Assembly (NCBI GenBank): GCA_015058945.1
Contig: SVBF01000014.1
Location: forward strand, 62,001-126,000
Length of the DNA: 64,000 nucleotides
From: Erysipelotrichaceae bacterium
GTDB taxonomy: Bacteria > Bacillota_I > Bacilli_A > RFN20 > CAG-826
Direction: 5' to 3'
Under the pieces are notes generated by a model that was not told the DNA's origin, searched no databases, and worked only from the letters and a program-made list of their open reading frames with translations. The number at the start of each line of letters is the position of its first letter. The stretch's first letter is position 1. Shown here in pieces: positions 60,926 through 64,000 of this stretch. A program made the translations under genes and the position numbers.

Positions 60926-61666
60926 ATGACCGTCGACTTAGAAAAAGAATTGCCCTTCCTCTTGGAATGGATCAAGAAGATCGTGGGTTCCGCCACGGTC
61001 GTCGTCGGCGTTTCCGGCGGCAAGGATTCTTCCGTCGCCGCGGCCTTATGCGTCAAAGCCTTAGGCAAAGAGAAAGTAGTGGGGGTGCTCATGCCTTCCC
61101 ATAAGCAGGACGACATCGATAAGTCGCGCTTGCTCGTGAAGACGCTCGACATCAAATCCTATGAGATCAACATTGGCCACGCCTATGATGCGCTGACCAA
61201 GGAGATCCACGCCAAGATGGGCGGGGAACTGAACCTTGTCTACACCTCCAACACCCCGGCGCGCCTACGCATGTCGACCTTATATGGGGTAGGGGCATTG
61301 ATTGGAAATAGCCGCGTCGTGAATACGTGCAACCTATCTGAGGATTACGTCGGCTATTCGACGAAATTCGGCGATGCCGCGGGCGATTTCAGCCCCTTAT
61401 CCAAATTTACCGCGACCGAGGTCATGACCTTAGGCGACTTGCTCGGTCTGCCCTATGAACTAAGCCACAAAGTCCCGACGGATGGGATGTGCGGGCTAAG
61501 CGACGAGGATCGCTTCGGCTTCACCTACGCCGAACTCGACGATTATCTCCGCCACCGCGCGACTCCCCCGAAGGAGATCATGGAGAAAATCGAGCGGATG
61601 CACCGCGCGAGCCTCCACAAGCTTTTGCCCATGCCGACCTATCCGTTAGTCGAAGAAGGAGAATAA
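60926..61666 (+). CDS. nadE: NAD synthetase, ammonia-dependent type
   Basis: 246 residues. Pyrophosphatase loop VSGGKDSSVAAALCVKALGK, then the NAD-binding and ATP sites (NLSEDYVGYSTKFGDAAGDF then SPLSKFTATEVMTLGDLLGL). No glutaminase domain, so it uses ammonia. Makes NAD from deamido-NAD in the cytoplasm. Coupled to pncB one base away, giving a salvage pair. Confidence 0.95.
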   Translation: MTVDLEKELPFLLEWIKKIVGSATVVVGVSGGKDSSVAAALCVKALGKEKVVGVLMPSHKQDDIDKSRLLVKTLDIKSYEINIGHAYDALTKEIHAKMGGELNLVYTSNTPARLRMSTLYGVGALIGNSRVVNTCNLSEDYVGYSTKFGDAAGDFSPLSKFTATEVMTLGDLLGLPYELSHKVPTDGMCGLSDEDRFGFTYAELDDYLRHRATPPKEIMEKIERMHRASLHKLLPMPTYPLVEEGE

Positions 61667-61667
61667 G

Positions 61668-62864
61668 ATGCGCTTCGCCCCGATCGTCACCTCGCTTTTG
61701 GACACCGACCTCTACAAGTTCAACATGAACCAGGTCATTTTTCATAAGCATAACAACCTGATGGGTACCTATGTCTTCAAATGCCGTAACAAGGGTGTGA
61801 CCTTCACCCCAGAGATGGCGTTAGAGATGCAGGAGCAGATCGACGCGTTATGCAAGCTCCGCTTCCGCAAGGACGAACTCGAATACCTCCGTTCCATCCG
61901 CTTCCTCAAACCCGACTTCATTGAGTTTTTGCGCCTTTGGCACCCGATGAGGGACTATGTCACATTGTCCTTAAGACCCGATGGCGAGCTCGATTTGCGC
62001 GTCGACGGCCCGCTTTTCGCCGCGATGCAATTCGAAATCTACCTCCTCGAGATCGTCAACGAAGTCTATTTCCGTTGCCGTTACGATTACGACAAACTAC
62101 TCGAAGGGGCGAGAGAACGCCTCGAGGAAAAGATCGCCCGCTTCAACGACGGCACCTATACCTTCCGCTTTGCGGAATTCGGTTGCCGCAGGCGCCTCTC
62201 CTTCGAATGGGAGAAGGAGATGGTGGAGACCCTCATGAAACGCTGCGCCAACCGCAACCTCGTCGGCACTTCCAACGTCCTGCTCGCCAAGCAGCTTAAG
62301 CTGACCCCGATTGGCACCTACGCCCACGAGTTCGTGCAGATGTATCAGGGCATCCCGACCATTCCTTTGGCGTACACGAACGCTTCGGCGCTACGCGATT
62401 GGTACGACGAATATAAGGGCGATAACGGCACGGCCTTGACCGATACCCTCACGACCGATCTCTTCCTGCTCGATTTCGACCGCTCGATGTGCAACAACTT
62501 CACCGGCGTCCGCCATGACTCCGGCGACCCCTATGAATGGGGTGAGAAGATCCTCCGCCACTACGAGAAATATGGCATCGACCCCAAGACCAAGACGCTG
62601 CTTTTCTCCGATTCGCTCGATTGCGAAAAGGCGCAGGCGATATATGATTATTTCTCACCGCGCACCAACGTCGCCTTTGGCATCGGCACCCATTTCAGCA
62701 ACGACACCGGCGTCGAGGCGCTCAACATCGTCATCAAACTGCAGTTCGTCGGCGGCGTCCCCGTCGCCAAGCTTAGCGACGTCCCGGGCAAGGCGATGTG
62801 CCAAGACCCCGATTACGCCGAATACCTTCATTCCGCGGTCGAATTCCGCTTGAAGAACCACTAG
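61668..62864 (+). CDS. pncB: nicotinate phosphoribosyltransferase
   Basis: 398 residues. SLLDTDLYKFNMNQVIFHKH at the start, the catalytic-histidine region GTYAHEFVQMYQGIPTIPLA, and the phosphate-binding FTGVRHDSGDPYEWGEKI. It makes nicotinate mononucleotide from nicotinate, feeding nadE. Short PncB form without C-terminal extension. Confidence 0.95.
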   Translation: MRFAPIVTSLLDTDLYKFNMNQVIFHKHNNLMGTYVFKCRNKGVTFTPEMALEMQEQIDALCKLRFRKDELEYLRSIRFLKPDFIEFLRLWHPMRDYVTLSLRPDGELDLRVDGPLFAAMQFEIYLLEIVNEVYFRCRYDYDKLLEGARERLEEKIARFNDGTYTFRFAEFGCRRRLSFEWEKEMVETLMKRCANRNLVGTSNVLLAKQLKLTPIGTYAHEFVQMYQGIPTIPLAYTNASALRDWYDEYKGDNGTALTDTLTTDLFLLDFDRSMCNNFTGVRHDSGDPYEWGEKILRHYEKYGIDPKTKTLLFSDSLDCEKAQAIYDYFSPRTNVAFGIGTHFSNDTGVEALNIVIKLQFVGGVPVAKLSDVPGKAMCQDPDYAEYLHSAVEFRLKNH

Positions 62865-62873
62865 GAGGGCACC

Positions 62874-64000
62874 ATGGAAAAACCGATCAAGAAAACCCCG
62901 AGTCGCATCACCAACGCGACCGTTGGGCGCAGTACGTTTAGCTTCCTCATCGACCTCGGTTTCACCCTGGCGATGATGCTCATCCTCTATTATGCGATTG
63001 GCCGTCCGCTCATCCTGAACCAAAACGATTATTACCCCGCGATCGACGACCAGACTTCCTATGTCACCTCCTCGCGCCTTTTGGATGTGAAAGACAAAGG
63101 CAACTTCTCCTATTGCATCTACGATGACACCGAGGCGACCGCCCCCGAGGACTACGCCTATAAGAAGTACATTAACCACATGTGGGATTACTTCATGGTG
63201 GCCCTTCCGGAGAATAGCCTCATCAATCCCAATAACAAAGTGACCTCCACTGTTAACGGGGAAGAAATCCCCGGCTACGAAGGTAAGGTAGATCCCAAAG
63301 ATCAGAATTACGGCAAATGGGTGTACCGCTATTACTTCGGCTATGTCGAGACCGCAACGGAGCATTCCTTCGTCCCAAGCGTCGAAGGCGACTTCACCTC
63401 CAAGCCGGTCGCCGGCAAGGACGATACCCGCTACCATTACGCCCTCAAGATGGAACTTTTCGATAACGGCACCTCGCCGTTTAAGGGCCATTACGTCGAC
63501 GCGGTCGCCCACCTTTCGACCCAGCCGAAGCTTTCCGAATACTCCAATCGGATCCGCCTCGCCCAATACGCGGCGACGATCCCTTCCTTCGTCGGCGCCC
63601 CGATCATCTTCTTCTTCATCCTTCCGTTATGCATTCCTAACGGCCGTACCTTAGGTAAATTGTTCCTCGGCGTCGCGGTCATCGACTTCGATGGCTATAA
63701 GGCTTCGCGTTTCCAGATCATCGTCCGTCAGGCGATCATCACCTTCATCTGGCTCGTCTTGGCTTTGCCTTGGCAAGTCGTCGCGGTGCCCTTATTCACC
63801 CTCCTCATGCTCGTCGATTACATGACCCGCGTCCTCTCCAAGAAGGGCCAGGCTATCCACGATATGTTGATGCATACCTTAAGCATCGACGCGAAGAAGA
63901 GCATCTGGTTCGCCTCCGAGGAAGAGGAAAAGGAATTCGTCGAGCAGCACCCGCATTCCCCCGTGTCCAAGGCGCTGAAAGCCCAAGCGGAAGAAGAGAA
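62874..64000 (+). CDS. RDD-family membrane protein (partial at the window end)
   Basis: At least 375 residues, stop not reached. A first membrane segment at about residues 20-42 (FLIDLGFTLAMMLILYYAIG), a large extracytoplasmic insert (about residues 45-235, with many Tyr/Asp), then membrane segments near 240-262 and 285-315, followed by a charged Glu-rich tail. NGRTLGKLFLGVAVIDFDG is the RDD signature. AGGAGGG precedes the ATG. Function unknown; the large insert is unusual for the family. Confidence 0.75.
   Translation, partial: MEKPIKKTPSRITNATVGRSTFSFLIDLGFTLAMMLILYYAIGRPLILNQNDYYPAIDDQTSYVTSSRLLDVKDKGNFSYCIYDDTEATAPEDYAYKKYINHMWDYFMVALPENSLINPNNKVTSTVNGEEIPGYEGKVDPKDQNYGKWVYRYYFGYVETATEHSFVPSVEGDFTSKPVAGKDDTRYHYALKMELFDNGTSPFKGHYVDAVAHLSTQPKLSEYSNRIRLAQYAATIPSFVGAPIIFFFILPLCIPNGRTLGKLFLGVAVIDFDGYKASRFQIIVRQAIITFIWLVLALPWQVVAVPLFTLLMLVDYMTRVLSKKGQAIHDMLMHTLSIDAKKSIWFASEEEEKEFVEQHPHSPVSKALKAQAEEE

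Overview
The window carries the core translation and transcription gene clusters of a low-complexity anaerobic Firmicute, here with GC-rich, C-ending codon use. Pointers are Firmicutes-type gene order (tgt-queA-queH, the S10-spc-alpha cluster, cysS-rlmB-sigH, rplKAJL-rsmC-rpoBC, rpsL-rpsG-fusA-tuf), zinc-type S14, zinc-type adenylate kinase, many lipoproteins with lipoboxes, and [FeFe] hydrogenases. L30 (rpmD) is missing between S5 and L15, as in Mollicutes. A Bacilli/Erysipelotrichia/Mollicutes-related gut or rumen fermenter fits best; the species cannot be named from this sequence.

Layout. 1-2449: end of tgt, queA, queH (queuosine salvage/synthesis) and a small PH-domain membrane protein. 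2450-17805: one long r-protein transcription unit (rpsJ to rplQ, with secY, adk, map, infA, rpoA), with a consensus promoter and a hairpin at its 5' end and a strong terminator at its end. 17806-19940: a decaying island of paralogous lipoprotein genes (fragments, a likely frameshift). 20050-21872: small unknown protein + NfeD + stomatin-like SPFH protein. 22074-26295: hydC-hydB-hydA, a trimeric NADH/ferredoxin-linked [FeFe] hydrogenase, followed at 26424 by a second, group-B-type [FeFe] hydrogenase. 27903-30551: ABC-2 exporter and a HAD phosphatase. 30554-31044: RelBE-like toxin-antitoxin pair with a palindromic operator.

31268-34066: cysS, rlmB and a SigH-like sigma factor. A broken XRE-DUF1016 gene follows, then nusG-secE-rpmG on the opposite strand, an unusual inversion of a normally collinear block. 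36002-39186 holds short independently expressed genes (GNAT, unknown, YfcE-type phosphoesterase, frameshifted mgtC, lipoprotein), several of which have a -10 box only 6-8 nt before the ATG and so look leaderless. 39373-49979: rplK, rplA, L10 leader, rplJ, rplL, rsmC, rpoB, rpoC. 50077-52226: sugar acetyltransferase and a secreted M6-like metalloprotease lipoprotein. 52511-56816: rpsL, rpsG, fusA, tuf, with a duplicated two-hairpin leader ahead of rpsL.

56880-60860 is a mobile/accessory region: an ISL3-like transposase remnant, a two-gene HTH-DUF3990 + partner module flanked by identical 31-bp direct repeats, tandem repeats, and an intact ISAs1-family insertion sequence with 17-bp inverted ends and a 9-bp target duplication. 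60926-64000: nadE and pncB (NAD synthesis) and the start of an RDD-family membrane protein. The best candidates for undescribed biology are the repeat-flanked DUF3990 module, the duplicated rpsL leader, and the cluster of leaderless promoters.
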